Shown: in pieces, positions 43,451-52,686 of the stretch
Numbering within the stretch: position 1 is the first letter of the stretch
Layout: each line of letters opens with the position of its first letter
DNA from: Mesohalobacter halotolerans
Lineage (GTDB): Bacteria; Bacteroidota; Bacteroidia; Flavobacteriales; Flavobacteriaceae
DNA length: 64,000 bases
Assembly: GCF_006120725.1 (NCBI RefSeq)
Contig: NZ_SWMU01000001.1
Location: forward strand, 620,001 to 684,000
Direction of reading: 5' to 3'
Notes under the pieces: generated by a model
What the model saw: the letters and a program-made list of their open reading frames with translations, nothing else
What the model was told of the DNA's origin: nothing
Databases searched by the model: none
Position numbers and translations under genes: made by a program

Positions 43451-43495
43451 AATGCATATGAAATATTTTAAAAACACGATTTTACAGGTGTATTC

Positions 43496-45427
43496 TTGTT
43501 TGCTTTAGCTTGTCAGGATCGATCTTCAAAACCAGATGTCCTTAAAGTAAATGTGGATACCACCTTGTCAGATTTAGAATACGATGAAGATACGGACCAA
43601 GATAAAAAAATCACCATAGAAGATACTGCTGATAAAGTATTTGAGGTTAAAACGAAAGACGGGAATGAGGTGAGCATTGAAAGCACTTATCATCTCTCAA
43701 ATTTACTTCAAGAATTAGCAAGAGCCAAAAATGAAAGTTTAACTGAAGCAGATATTAAAATGAGCCGTGTTGAAGAAGAACCAGCTGATAGAATTTCAAG
43801 ATTGATCAAAACCAAATATTGGGATAACCTCACTCGACAAGTCGACAAACCTGGATTAGAACGGATTTTAACTGACACCAAAGCTTCAGACAGCACGATG
43901 AGACGACTTTATGTGCCGTCAACCGATAGTGTTGGAATCGCTTATTTTAAGTCGATTGAAAAGGATTTTAAGAATTTTAAAGTGGTGGTTTTACCTCAAA
44001 ATATTACGCCAGAGTATGTCAAATCTATCAACGATAAACCTGGAATTTTAAGCTTAAAGCTTAAAAATGGGAAAGGTGTACCATTTGTCGTACCTGGCGG
44101 ACGTTTTAACGAAATGTACGGTTGGGATTCTTACTTTGAAGGTGTTGGTCTCAACATTGACGGGCGACAAGATTTGTCTAAGGCTATGGTTGAAAACTTT
44201 GCTTATCAAATTGAGCATTACGGTAAAATTTTAAATGCCAATCGCAGCTATTATTTAACTCGGAGTCAACCGCCATTTATGACCTCTTTTATCAGAGAAA
44301 CCTATGAAAGTACAGATGAAAACGATACTTTATGGTTAAAAGTCATGACACGAGCAGCAATGCAAGAATATTTTGAAGTTTGGATGGAAGACGGTAAGAA
44401 ATTAACTTCCAACGGATTAAACCGATACTTTGCGGAAGGTATTGGCATACCACCAGAAACAGAATCCGGACATTTTGACGAGCAGTTAGCAATTTATGCT
44501 GAAAAATACAATATGCCTATCAGCAAATTTACGGAAGCATACCAAAGCGGGAATTTACCATCTCAAAATCAAGTAAAAAGCGATTTAAGTTTACCAAGTT
44601 TAGATGATTATTTTTTACACGATAGAAGCCTCAGAGAAAGTCGACATGACACCACTTGGCGGTTAGATGGTGTTTGTGCCAACTTAAATACAGTGAGTTT
44701 AAACAGCTTGCTTTACAAGTATGAAACCGACTTTGCTTATCTTATCCAAACTTATTTTGATGATTCCTTAACTTATGACAATCAAACCTTTGATGCTCAA
44801 TATTGGCTAGACAAAGCGGAAGCAAGGAAACAATTAGTTAATCAATTGCTTTGGAACGAAGATGACAAAGTATTTTACGATTACAATTTTGTTACCCAAT
44901 CCCATTTGATTTATGAATCAGCAACCAATTATTATCCCATGTGGGCTGAACTTGTTACTAGTGAACAAGCTGAACATCTTAAAAATAGACTTCTTGCTAC
45001 CTTAAAAGCTAAAGGTGGAATTTTAGCCTCATCGAAATTTTCTGTAGAAAAATTTGCGACCAGCGACGTCGCTCGACAATGGGATTATCCCAATGGCTGG
45101 GCACCACACCAAATGTTGATATGGAAAGGTTTGATGAATTACGGCTATGACGATGAAGCACAAGAGCTGATTTATCGTTGGCTGTGGATGATTACTAAAA
45201 ATGCAGTTGATTATAACGGCACCATCCCAGAAAAATACGATGTCGTCAGTAGAACCCATAAGGTTTATGCAGAGTATGGCAATGTAGGAACAAAATTCGA
45301 TTACATCACCCCATCAGGATTCGGTTGGATGAATGCCTCATATCAGTATGGGTTGAGTTTGCTTAATGAGGATTTAAAAACTAAACTCAATCAATTGGTA
45401 GAGCCGGAGGTATTATTTACACCATAA
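43496..45427 (+). CDS. GH37 alpha,alpha-trehalase lipoprotein with apparent frameshift in the signal peptide
   Basis: 643 residues from TTG at 43496. Both GH37 signatures are present: PGGRFNEMYGWDSYFEG (about 200-216) and QWDYPNGWAPHQM (about 527-539). It hydrolyses trehalose to glucose. The frame entering the gene reads FLFALACQD, a lipoprotein lipobox without a start, while the only ATGs (43453, 43459) lie in another frame and reach TAG at 43507. A single missing base near 43484 (ATTTTA-CAGG) would join them to a normal signal peptide beginning MKYFKNTIL. Either the gene is inactivated, or the sequence has an error, or TTG is used. The symporter before it suggests a trehalose uptake and use pair. 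Confidence 0.83.
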   Translation: MFALACQDRSSKPDVLKVNVDTTLSDLEYDEDTDQDKKITIEDTADKVFEVKTKDGNEVSIESTYHLSNLLQELARAKNESLTEADIKMSRVEEEPADRISRLIKTKYWDNLTRQVDKPGLERILTDTKASDSTMRRLYVPSTDSVGIAYFKSIEKDFKNFKVVVLPQNITPEYVKSINDKPGILSLKLKNGKGVPFVVPGGRFNEMYGWDSYFEGVGLNIDGRQDLSKAMVENFAYQIEHYGKILNANRSYYLTRSQPPFMTSFIRETYESTDENDTLWLKVMTRAAMQEYFEVWMEDGKKLTSNGLNRYFAEGIGIPPETESGHFDEQLAIYAEKYNMPISKFTEAYQSGNLPSQNQVKSDLSLPSLDDYFLHDRSLRESRHDTTWRLDGVCANLNTVSLNSLLYKYETDFAYLIQTYFDDSLTYDNQTFDAQYWLDKAEARKQLVNQLLWNEDDKVFYDYNFVTQSHLIYESATNYYPMWAELVTSEQAEHLKNRLLATLKAKGGILASSKFSVEKFATSDVARQWDYPNGWAPHQMLIWKGLMNYGYDDEAQELIYRWLWMITKNAVDYNGTIPEKYDVVSRTHKVYAEYGNVGTKFDYITPSGFGWMNASYQYGLSLLNEDLKTKLNQLVEPEVLFTP

Positions 45428-45466
45428 CGTTAAAATAAAAAAGATAAATAACTTGGGCTTGACTTA

Positions 45467-45859
45467 TTAAAAACATTTACTTTTTTCAGGCCACTGATTT
45501 TTTGGTAAATCTTTGAGATTAAAATATTCTACGCTCACATTGCCGAGTCGTGATGAGGAGCCACATAAATAAAATGAATATTTTCCTTTATTAGCGAGCT
45601 TGTAGGTCATATCTTGTCGAGCAGCTTTTTGTTTGCCATTGACCTCGTAACAGATTAATACACCATAAACACCAGTATTTCTATTATACTTTGGATCTGA
45701 TGGACTTACCCTTGAGTGAGGTTGTATCTCAAGATATTTATTGCCATATTCATTTTCAACAATTTTATACTGGCTAAATTCAACGATTTTTTGAGCTTGA
45801 ATATTTAGAATTGGTGTTGATGCAATTAAAATAAATAGAATAAATTTAAAATACTTCAT
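45467..45859 (-). CDS. Exported hypothetical protein
   Basis: 130 residues with a signal peptide (MKYFKFILFILIASTPILNIQAQ). Family not recognised. The mature part is a small mixed domain (KIVENEYGNKYLEIQP, NRNTGVYGVLICYEVNGKQK) with two cysteines (CYEV, LCGSS) and a third at the C-terminus (KSKCF). It is the last gene of the leftward exported-protein cluster and lies 19 nt after the FISUMP gene. Confidence 0.6.
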   Translation of the reverse strand: MKYFKFILFILIASTPILNIQAQKIVEFSQYKIVENEYGNKYLEIQPHSRVSPSDPKYNRNTGVYGVLICYEVNGKQKAARQDMTYKLANKGKYSFYLCGSSSRLGNVSVEYFNLKDLPKNQWPEKSKCF

Positions 45860-45878
45860 AGGTTAAGTTTTTTTATAG

Positions 45879-46496
45879 TCAATTTTTTACACATCTCACT
45901 GAAAGTCCCATAGTCTTATATTGAGGAGATCTTGTGGTGTTTTTTTGAGATGCGTCGAAAGTTACCCCAAAAGCATCTTCATCAGTGAGCTCAGTGCTTG
46001 TCCAATAAATGACCATTTTACCTTGATGAAAAAAATTGGGAACGCCTCGAATTCCAACCGGATAAGCAGAAAAGTTTGAAGAATTACTTCCGTAAAAGCC
46101 TCCTTTCCAACCTTCCTTTGTTTTTAACGGATAAGCATGATTATGTTTTGGATAATTTCCTAATAAAGTTTCCCAGTCTTGTTTTGAAGCTACCTTCCAA
46201 CCTTCTGGTGCAAGACCTCGATCATCGTTTACAGCAAACCAATTGTATAACAACCCATGCTTATCTGATGTTGATGGGTCATTATTATAGTAGCACCAAG
46301 CTGGTTCTTTATTTTCAGCAGCTTTTTTCCATTCAGCTGCGGTTTTTGCTCGTGGTATAGGATCTCCGTTTCTAAATTGTTTGATATTTAAATTCATTGA
46401 CCATTCTTGAGAACCTATGGTAACAGAATTTTGAGAATTACAAAATTCGTGAGCTCCAAAAATTATGATAAAAAAAGAGATTAAAATTGTTTTCAT
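45879..46496 (-). CDS. Exported FISUMP-domain protein
   Basis: 205 residues with a signal peptide (MKTILISFFIIIFGAHEFCN). The whole mature protein is one Fibrobacter succinogenes major paralogous domain: VTIGSQEWSMNLNIKQFRNG, AWCYYNNDPSTSDKHGLLYN, APEGWKVASKQDWETLLG, YWTSTE and GLSVRCVKN at the end. This domain is common in secreted or surface Bacteroidota proteins; its function is unknown. It lies between the CsgG-like gene and a short exported protein gene in the same direction. Confidence 0.82.
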   Translation of the reverse strand: MKTILISFFIIIFGAHEFCNSQNSVTIGSQEWSMNLNIKQFRNGDPIPRAKTAAEWKKAAENKEPAWCYYNNDPSTSDKHGLLYNWFAVNDDRGLAPEGWKVASKQDWETLLGNYPKHNHAYPLKTKEGWKGGFYGSNSSNFSAYPVGIRGVPNFFHQGKMVIYWTSTELTDEDAFGVTFDASQKNTTRSPQYKTMGLSVRCVKN

Positions 46497-46527
46497 ATAT
46501 ACGGTTTAATTTAGAGTACGGTATTTT

Positions 46528-47499
46528 TTACCACCATCCTTTGATATTATAAATGGTTTCCGGTTGATTATTAGCATAGGCTAAAGCAATTTCTTTAGAA
46601 ATTAGCAAACGGTTTTTTTCAACTTCAGCGCTAAATTTTTGTTGGTTTTCAATGAAATTCCATTCTCTGTCTGTATTTTTCTTAACGCCTTTTTGAATAG
46701 TATTGGCAATTCCTTTTACTTTAGAATAGCACTTAGAATCGGGCTCGATTTGATTGAGATAAAATCCGGCTTTTTTAGCAGCTTCGTAATTTTGACCACT
46801 ATTCCAGGCATTATTGGCCATATTGAGCAAAATATCACAGTCTCTATTGATTTTTTGTTTATACACATCGGCTGCCATATCTTGAGCCTTGTTAAAACAT
46901 TCTTTGGAAACGAAAGGAACAGAAGTTAAAGAAAATAAAGCCTCATCAAATTTATTTTGTTTCGTAAGGCTTTCAGCTTCTTTAATAATAAAGTCGCAAC
47001 CATCGTTGTAGTAGGCCAAAATTTGTTCTTTAGCTTTGTCCACTAAGTTTTTAATTTGGGAATTACTGGAGCTGATATTTTTAAAGGCTGATAAATAAGC
47101 TTTGTTTTCGTTACGACCAACACCTTTTACAGTAATGGCAGTGCTGCCAAACTTAGTTCCACTTACGCCATCACCTATATAGAAAGCCACTTCTAAGACT
47201 AAAGCAACCTTTGGTGGCGCCCCCGCAACGACATCTTTTGAAAGCACGGAGACATTTGGTGTAATAATAAATCTTGAATTATAATTTGTGGAGCCTGCAA
47301 TACCATTGGCTGTAAGTATTTGAGCCATTTTGCTTTGCAGGTTATTCTTTGCTGAAAGTGGTATATTTTCAACTTGATTGGCGACGTAAGGTACAATTGC
47401 AATACGTCCTAAATCATCAATTTTTTCTAGATTGTTTTGAGCTTTAGAAACACTAAAACCTAAAACACAAATGACCAGTATTATGAGTATGTTTTTCAT
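46528..47499 (-). CDS. Exported protein with CsgG/LPP20-like part and helical tail
   Basis: 323 residues with a signal peptide (MKNILIILVICVLGFSVSKAQ). The N-terminal half (RIAIVPYVANQVENIPLSAK, NLQSKMAQILTANG, VALVLEVAFYIGDGVSGTKF) has the beta/alpha pattern of nucleotide-free TolB_N/CsgG-like domains that build outer-membrane assemblies. The second half is helical, with a TPR-like stretch (DFIIKEAESLTKQNKFDEAL) and cysteines at regular places. It lies 7 nt after the DUF6175-like gene. The comparison to CsgG rests on pattern only. Confidence 0.55.
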   Translation of the reverse strand: MKNILIILVICVLGFSVSKAQNNLEKIDDLGRIAIVPYVANQVENIPLSAKNNLQSKMAQILTANGIAGSTNYNSRFIITPNVSVLSKDVVAGAPPKVALVLEVAFYIGDGVSGTKFGSTAITVKGVGRNENKAYLSAFKNISSSNSQIKNLVDKAKEQILAYYNDGCDFIIKEAESLTKQNKFDEALFSLTSVPFVSKECFNKAQDMAADVYKQKINRDCDILLNMANNAWNSGQNYEAAKKAGFYLNQIEPDSKCYSKVKGIANTIQKGVKKNTDREWNFIENQQKFSAEVEKNRLLISKEIALAYANNQPETIYNIKGWW

Positions 47500-47506
47500 C
47501 GTTATA

Positions 47507-48463
47507 TTATTTACTGCCTAGATATATAGTCGCCTCGCCTAAACCTCTAGTGGTGATTTTATTTTCTATATTAAATGGAGAATCTCTTAAAAAACGGCTT
47601 AACATGGAAGCAAATCGCCTAGTATCCATAGCGCGTTGACGGCCTCTTCTTTCAAAATATAAAGGGATTCTTACTTGCTCAAATACAATCATATTTTCCG
47701 TGGCATCTTTGGTATTAAAGCGACCATTGACTGAATTTTCTGCCACCCAATCTTCTATGAGAAACCCGAGTTCTTCTTGCTCGGGACCGTAGTAACTTTC
47801 TAAGTCGCCATCCCAGTCGTCCCACCGTTTTACTGTAATACTAACTTCTCGACCATTTTCAAACAAATCGTCAAAATGCGTCTGCAATCGGCTTGTAAAT
47901 GGTCCCATATAAGAAACCACGGCTTCTTCTAATAATACAGGAAGTTCAACAGAAAATGATGGTGCACCTGTTCCTGCTGCCGTAGCAATTTGCTTGTTTG
48001 AATAAGCATCAATGCCTTGAAGGTTAAATGTAATTGATCGATTAGGGCCAGATTTGTTGACCGACCAAGTCATTTGAATAATAATGTCTGCTTTGGCTTG
48101 ATTGAGTAGCTGATCGACAGGACTTTCGGCAACTTCGGCACCAGTAGATTTTGAACTGCGCATGGCATCTAGTGCACTAACCTGAGAAATACTTTTTATT
48201 TCAGACTCCATGTTTTTTAATGGGAAACCTCTATCGGCCATCATTCCATTAATCTTACTCACAACCAAAAGTAAGTCTGAACTTTCTTGAAAGGCTCTTT
48301 TATAATCCGGTATAACTTCTTTGATACCTTGATTGTCAAATTCTAGCGTATAACCATTAGTGATACACCAATTGTCACTAGGAACAACCATTAAAGTGGG
48401 TTTCTTGGCCTGAGAAAACATCAACCAAGGAAATATTAATGCTATTACATAAAGTTTATTCAT
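47507..48463 (-). CDS. Exported DUF6175-like protein
   Basis: 318 residues with a signal peptide (MNKLYVIALIFPWLMFSQA). The segment KKPTLMVVPSDNWCITNGYT then IPDYKRAFQESSDLLLVVSK and INGMMADRGFPLKNMES matches what I recall of DUF6175 proteins of Bacteroidota. The later part (LFENGREVSITVKRWDDW, RRFASMLSRFLRDSP) is conserved-looking and mixed alpha/beta. Function unknown. It is the middle gene of the exported cluster, 9 nt after a lipoprotein gene. Confidence 0.65.
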   Translation of the reverse strand: MNKLYVIALIFPWLMFSQAKKPTLMVVPSDNWCITNGYTLEFDNQGIKEVIPDYKRAFQESSDLLLVVSKINGMMADRGFPLKNMESEIKSISQVSALDAMRSSKSTGAEVAESPVDQLLNQAKADIIIQMTWSVNKSGPNRSITFNLQGIDAYSNKQIATAAGTGAPSFSVELPVLLEEAVVSYMGPFTSRLQTHFDDLFENGREVSITVKRWDDWDGDLESYYGPEQEELGFLIEDWVAENSVNGRFNTKDATENMIVFEQVRIPLYFERRGRQRAMDTRRFASMLSRFLRDSPFNIENKITTRGLGEATIYLGSK

Positions 48464-48472
48464 AATTTGTGA

Positions 48473-48961
48473 TTATTGAATTAAATTATCTCTTTTCATT
48501 TGCTCTCGAAGCCCCATAACATCAACTTCTATAATGATCTCATAGGCTAATTTTCCATCGTTTTTTTTATTGGTTTTGAGTTTTCGTCTCAACCAATTTT
48601 CGTCAGGTAGTCCTGCGTATTGTTCAAATAGGCCTTTAGGTGCATAAAATCGATTGAAATAATTAATATTATCTCTTCTTTTATTAGGGTTTAAGATAAT
48701 AGGTCTAATCTCGCAAGATGAATTTCCACCTCGTATACCTTTAAACAGAATATCGTCTACGGCTCTTCGTCTGGCGTTGAGGATAGCTTCTTTTTCGTTC
48801 AAGCCAATACCCCAAGCTTTTACAGTTTGAATACCATTTCGATCTACCGAAACACATTCAGTTTCATAATCATAATATCCTGATACGGTTTCTATTTTAG
48901 ATTTACAAGCAATACATAGGACTGCTAACACTACTATTTTTAGAAAAACTAATTTTTTCAT
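48473..48961 (-). CDS. Lipoprotein, paralogue of the next gene
   Basis: 162 residues with a lipobox (LAVLCIACKS). The pattern GLNEKEAILNARRRAVDDIL then FKGIRGG resembles its upstream neighbour at 48972-49502 (VEQSKKNAVHAVIFRGI), and both end with a strand and helix VDVxGLRExxxxxxxI. The arrangement (beta strand, then a helix of repeated A and R, then a strand) resembles LPP20-type lipoproteins. The two probably form a complex together. 10 nt separate them. Confidence 0.55.
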   Translation of the reverse strand: MKKLVFLKIVVLAVLCIACKSKIETVSGYYDYETECVSVDRNGIQTVKAWGIGLNEKEAILNARRRAVDDILFKGIRGGNSSCEIRPIILNPNKRRDNINYFNRFYAPKGLFEQYAGLPDENWLRRKLKTNKKNDGKLAYEIIIEVDVMGLREQMKRDNLIQ

Positions 48962-48971
48962 ATTGAAATAT

Positions 48972-49502
48972 TTAAAATCCAGAGGATAAACTTTTGATGA
49001 TACCTGCTGCTTCGAGTTCTTTTCTTAAACCAGCAACATCTACGGAGACAATTAAGCCAATTTTATATTCTCTTCTACCTACTTTAAGTCGGTCGCCAGG
49101 CGCAATAGCACCGTCTGTTGTCAGCGTTACAAATTTTTTATAATCTCCATTTTCAGAGAAAAAATTATTGAAAAAATCTCGGTTTTTTTCTTGCAGGTTA
49201 GGGTGTCTAGCCAAAGGCGGCTGTCTCACACAACCGACTTCATTTTGTGGAATGCCTCTAAAAATGACAGCATGCACCGCATTTTTTTTTGACTGTTCGA
49301 CAGCGACATTTTTCTTTTTGGAATACGAAAATATTTTGACAATGTATGAGCCTTCAGAAGCTACATTGAGGCATTGTATCTCGTATCTCCAATTTTTAGT
49401 ATCCTCATCAGCTTTTTTCTTAGCTCTTCTTTGAGCATCGACGTTTGCTGATAAAATTAAAAATACGGTTAACAATGAAGTTTTTAAAACTGAGTGTTTC
49501 AT
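48972..49502 (-). CDS. Exported protein, paralogue of the lipoprotein gene after it
   Basis: 176 residues with a signal peptide (MKHSVLKTSLLTVFLILSANVDAQ) and no lipobox. The mature domain (YEIQCLNVASEGSYIVKIFS, AVEQSKKNAVHAVIFRGI, YKIGLIVSVDVAGLRKELEA) has the same order of elements as the 162-residue protein, so a tandem duplication is likely. It starts 6 nt after the stop of the 940-residue gene, so both are on the same transcript. Confidence 0.55.
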   Translation of the reverse strand: MKHSVLKTSLLTVFLILSANVDAQRRAKKKADEDTKNWRYEIQCLNVASEGSYIVKIFSYSKKKNVAVEQSKKNAVHAVIFRGIPQNEVGCVRQPPLARHPNLQEKNRDFFNNFFSENGDYKKFVTLTTDGAIAPGDRLKVGRREYKIGLIVSVDVAGLRKELEAAGIIKSLSSGF

Positions 49503-49508
49503 AATATG

Positions 49509-52331
49509 TTATTTAAGTTGTCTAATAAGCATTCCCGGTGCAACCTTATTATTTCTCCCTTTGAAAATTGTGTAGGGTTTACTGGTTTCTGCGCCAGCTT
49601 CATCCGCTAAGTAGGTGTTATCCCAGATGTGGTTTTTATCTACCTTAATTGTGGTAACACGTTCATATTCTGTTGTACCATCTTCATTTAAAACTTGTTC
49701 TAGAACTTCAAATTTATCTCCTTTTTCTAGGCCTTCTTTTAAGCCAATTTTAGCTGCGATTGGCTCTGCAGAAAGCAAAGGGGTTTTCACTCTAAATTGC
49801 TCATAGCTCCGTTGTAATTTTCCTATATTTTTATCAACGGCCTTAGTGGTTGCAATATCAATGAGTTGCTCATTTGATTTTGAAGAGAAAATGGTAGATT
49901 GCAAATTGTTTCTAGAAATTTCACTTCCCACATATTCCAGTTTAAATAGATTAGAATTTTCAAAAGCCTCTTTTTTGCTTTTGTCATCACTATTTTCATC
50001 TATCCATAAATTGTCATAAAATTCTTTAGCAATCTCATCGTTCCAAACTAAGCGATACAGGTAACTTGTTGTTCTAACAAAGTAGCCTTTCCCAACAACA
50101 TCTGAAGCTGCAGTAGCAAGGGTAGATATATTTGCGACGTCTTCGCCCCCTGGGACAAAAGATGCTACTGTGGTTACTGCATTGAGTATACCTTTTCTTT
50201 TTTTGGCTTGCTTTTGCTTGTTGGTGTATTTGTAGTCATAAACAATCACAAAAGTATTTCGAATGAGTTCTCTGCCTGCATCTGATAAAAGTGCTTTACC
50301 TCTCATAGAAGATTGAGCGACTTTAAGGTCTATCTCTGAGGCATTGTATTGACCACGCTTTGCAATAAGATTCATATCAAAGTGCCCATTTTCATCTCTA
50401 TTAAACCAGCGTGCAACCAAATTTCTAGCCACACCATTGGCATTGAGATAATCTTCTATCAATAGCGTTTGATCTTTTTCTCCGCTCATACCGTGAGCTG
50501 GAATTAAATAAGGTCCTATATTATGGTTATTAAACTTTTCAGACAACTCTGTGTTCCCAAAAGCATCTTTAATGACATTGTAGTATTCTCTTGTATTGTC
50601 GTCGACCATTAAAGTGTAGAGTGAACTTCTTCTGTATTTAAGTTTTCCAGCATTGGCGGCATCCATTTTACTTATGCGTTCTCTCTCACCAGTAGACTCT
50701 ACGGTAGGTGCTGTATTTGTAGAAAATCCTGAAGTAGAAGATGAGCCCGCTTCTTTTTGTTTTACAAGCATAAGTTGATAGGCTTGTTCTCGTTTGTTTA
50801 GGTTTTTGAAAGCCTCTGAGTTTATCAAATCATCTTCTGTCTCAGCTGTAATTACGGGTGAGCTTGATGCTGAAGAATTGGTTTGACCTATAGGGCTACC
50901 GGCATCAATACTAGTGGTTGGAATAGCAGCAAGATTGCCAGCTACATCATCGAGGGGTTGGTTTGCATACTTTTCAAATGATTCATTGAAACTATAGTCA
51001 ACAGTAGATTGAGAATTTATTTTGGTGTCTACATTTGTGCCTTTATTGGATATTTGTGATGTAATTAAGGTTGGTCTTTTAATACCATTAAAGTCTTTAT
51101 AGTTTTTAAATAAAGTGATGGATGAAGTTTTAAAACCATTAACTGTAGATGCATTTTTAGAGGCTACCTTGGCAAAGGTTTGTGTGTCGTAATAGTCTTC
51201 TATTGTTGTAGGTTGACCGTTTTGAATAAGGCTATATTTTACACTATAAACTTCGTTGTTTTCAAATTTCTTTACGCTGACTTCTGAATTTTCAGGAGCC
51301 TTTTGCTCCGTAAAATAAAACTGGCTATTTTTCTTGAAAGTCTTTATAACTTGGGGTGTGAGTTTTGTTTTGTAACCGTTGTTTAATTCTGTGTAACCAC
51401 CTGTGCCATCAAATACCGTTTTTGAGTTCATACTCGGCATTTTCATAATTCCGACAACTTTTCCTTCTCTGGTTCTTAAATTTAAATTCACAAAATTGTT
51501 TTTCATTTCAGAACCATTGGCAATGGTTAATGTGGCAGAGGACTCAATTTTTGTGATGCTTTGTATGCTAGTAATTTGATTGTTTGGGTCAATGTAAGCG
51601 AGGTAATTGTTGTAGATTTCTGAGACGCTAATGCTATCTATTGTGTTTTGTTCTACTTTATCACTTGTGATAGATGCTGTAGAATTTTCCTTTTGAAGCA
51701 CTTTCTCTTTAGCAATTGCCATATCAATCGCATCCTCAAGTTTTTCTCTTTCATTTTTCTGTCCTGTATTTTCCGCTAGGCTATTTCCGGAGGTATTATT
51801 AAGTAATGCTTTTACGTTATCATTATGAGCGATAATTTGATTTATTATTTCATCATCCGATAGTGCAAGGTCTTCTTCATATACTTTAGATAATCGTTTT
51901 CTATATTTTGATAAATTTTCTCTTTTTTCGTCTAAAGTTACATTTAAAAGTTCTTCAGAATTAACCCTTTTAATAACCTTTCGCTTTAATTTTTCATCAT
52001 TATTGACGCTTTTTAATACATATACTTTAGATAAATTGACATTGACGTAAGTTGGGTAGCCTGGATTTAAGTTTACTTCAATTGATCTTTTTAAGCCAAA
52101 ATTTGACATCAGTCCTATTTTAAGCTTTGCTTTATTGGTCTTATAAATGATATAATTTTTGTTTTTTAATTTACCGAGATATTCATAATCGGCAAACATG
52201 TGAGCTGGTGCTCCCGATCCTGCAAATCCATTATTTCTTGCGATATAAACTGTAGAGACTTCTTGGGAATAATTAATTAATGTAAATAAAATAAAAAATA
52301 AAAGAATAGATTGGTTAATTAATACTTTCAT
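49509..52331 (-). CDS. Large exported multi-domain protein heading the envelope cluster
   Basis: 940 residues with a signal peptide (MKVLINQSILLFFILFTLI). The first about 100 residues (STVYIARNNGFAGSGAPAHM, FADYEYLGKLKNKNYIIYKT) resemble DUF2846. A charged helical region follows (about 110-245), then a beta-rich region (about 250-450: SATLTIANGSEMKNNFVNLN, NSQFYFTEQKAP) like lipoprotein-carrier folds, a Ser/Thr-rich linker (about 470-560) and a C-terminal part (about 570-940) with a hydrophobic stretch (ILNAVTTVASFVPGGEDVAN). It probably acts at the periplasm or outer membrane. It heads seven leftward genes and has a good promoter box 20 nt upstream. Confidence 0.6.
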   Translation of the reverse strand: MKVLINQSILLFFILFTLINYSQEVSTVYIARNNGFAGSGAPAHMFADYEYLGKLKNKNYIIYKTNKAKLKIGLMSNFGLKRSIEVNLNPGYPTYVNVNLSKVYVLKSVNNDEKLKRKVIKRVNSEELLNVTLDEKRENLSKYRKRLSKVYEEDLALSDDEIINQIIAHNDNVKALLNNTSGNSLAENTGQKNEREKLEDAIDMAIAKEKVLQKENSTASITSDKVEQNTIDSISVSEIYNNYLAYIDPNNQITSIQSITKIESSATLTIANGSEMKNNFVNLNLRTREGKVVGIMKMPSMNSKTVFDGTGGYTELNNGYKTKLTPQVIKTFKKNSQFYFTEQKAPENSEVSVKKFENNEVYSVKYSLIQNGQPTTIEDYYDTQTFAKVASKNASTVNGFKTSSITLFKNYKDFNGIKRPTLITSQISNKGTNVDTKINSQSTVDYSFNESFEKYANQPLDDVAGNLAAIPTTSIDAGSPIGQTNSSASSSPVITAETEDDLINSEAFKNLNKREQAYQLMLVKQKEAGSSSTSGFSTNTAPTVESTGERERISKMDAANAGKLKYRRSSLYTLMVDDNTREYYNVIKDAFGNTELSEKFNNHNIGPYLIPAHGMSGEKDQTLLIEDYLNANGVARNLVARWFNRDENGHFDMNLIAKRGQYNASEIDLKVAQSSMRGKALLSDAGRELIRNTFVIVYDYKYTNKQKQAKKRKGILNAVTTVASFVPGGEDVANISTLATAASDVVGKGYFVRTTSYLYRLVWNDEIAKEFYDNLWIDENSDDKSKKEAFENSNLFKLEYVGSEISRNNLQSTIFSSKSNEQLIDIATTKAVDKNIGKLQRSYEQFRVKTPLLSAEPIAAKIGLKEGLEKGDKFEVLEQVLNEDGTTEYERVTTIKVDKNHIWDNTYLADEAGAETSKPYTIFKGRNNKVAPGMLIRQLK

Positions 52332-52350
52332 TGTAGACGTTTTAGATAGT

Positions 52351-52358
52351 CAAATATA
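52351..52358 (-). promoter_or_regulatory. -7 box (TATATTTG) of the exported-protein cluster
   Basis: The minus strand reads TATATTTG 20 nt before the ATG of the 940-residue gene. The spacer 52359-52637 holds no other recognised feature. Confidence 0.55.
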
Positions 52359-52637
52359 TATGTTAAAATATTTGTTAATGCCAGTGTTGTCGTGTTTTGT
52401 CACAAGTGGTATAAAAAACGACGTGACTAACATTATCACTTTTGTTTACTTAATTTGGTTGAATTACTAGAAGGATTTTTGCGTCTTAAATCCAAAGTGT
52501 GGATTTAGGAATTAAGATAGTTTTAATTGAAAATGATTAAATTTTGTCATTTATTTTTAATACAAAATTTAAATCATTTAAAGGATAATTTATACTTAGT
52601 TCTAGTTTATGTCAAGGTCTATGAATCTTGTAAAACA

Positions 52638-52668
52638 ACAACCCAACCGAGAATGGTTGGGTTGTTTG
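52638..52668. terminator. Terminator between the two leftward units
   Basis: An 11-bp perfect stem (ACAACCCAACC with GGTTGGGTTGT), 6-nt loop. On the minus strand it follows the lipoprotein gene at 52687. Confidence 0.8.
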
Positions 52669-52686
52669 GATAAGGTGTAAAGAATA

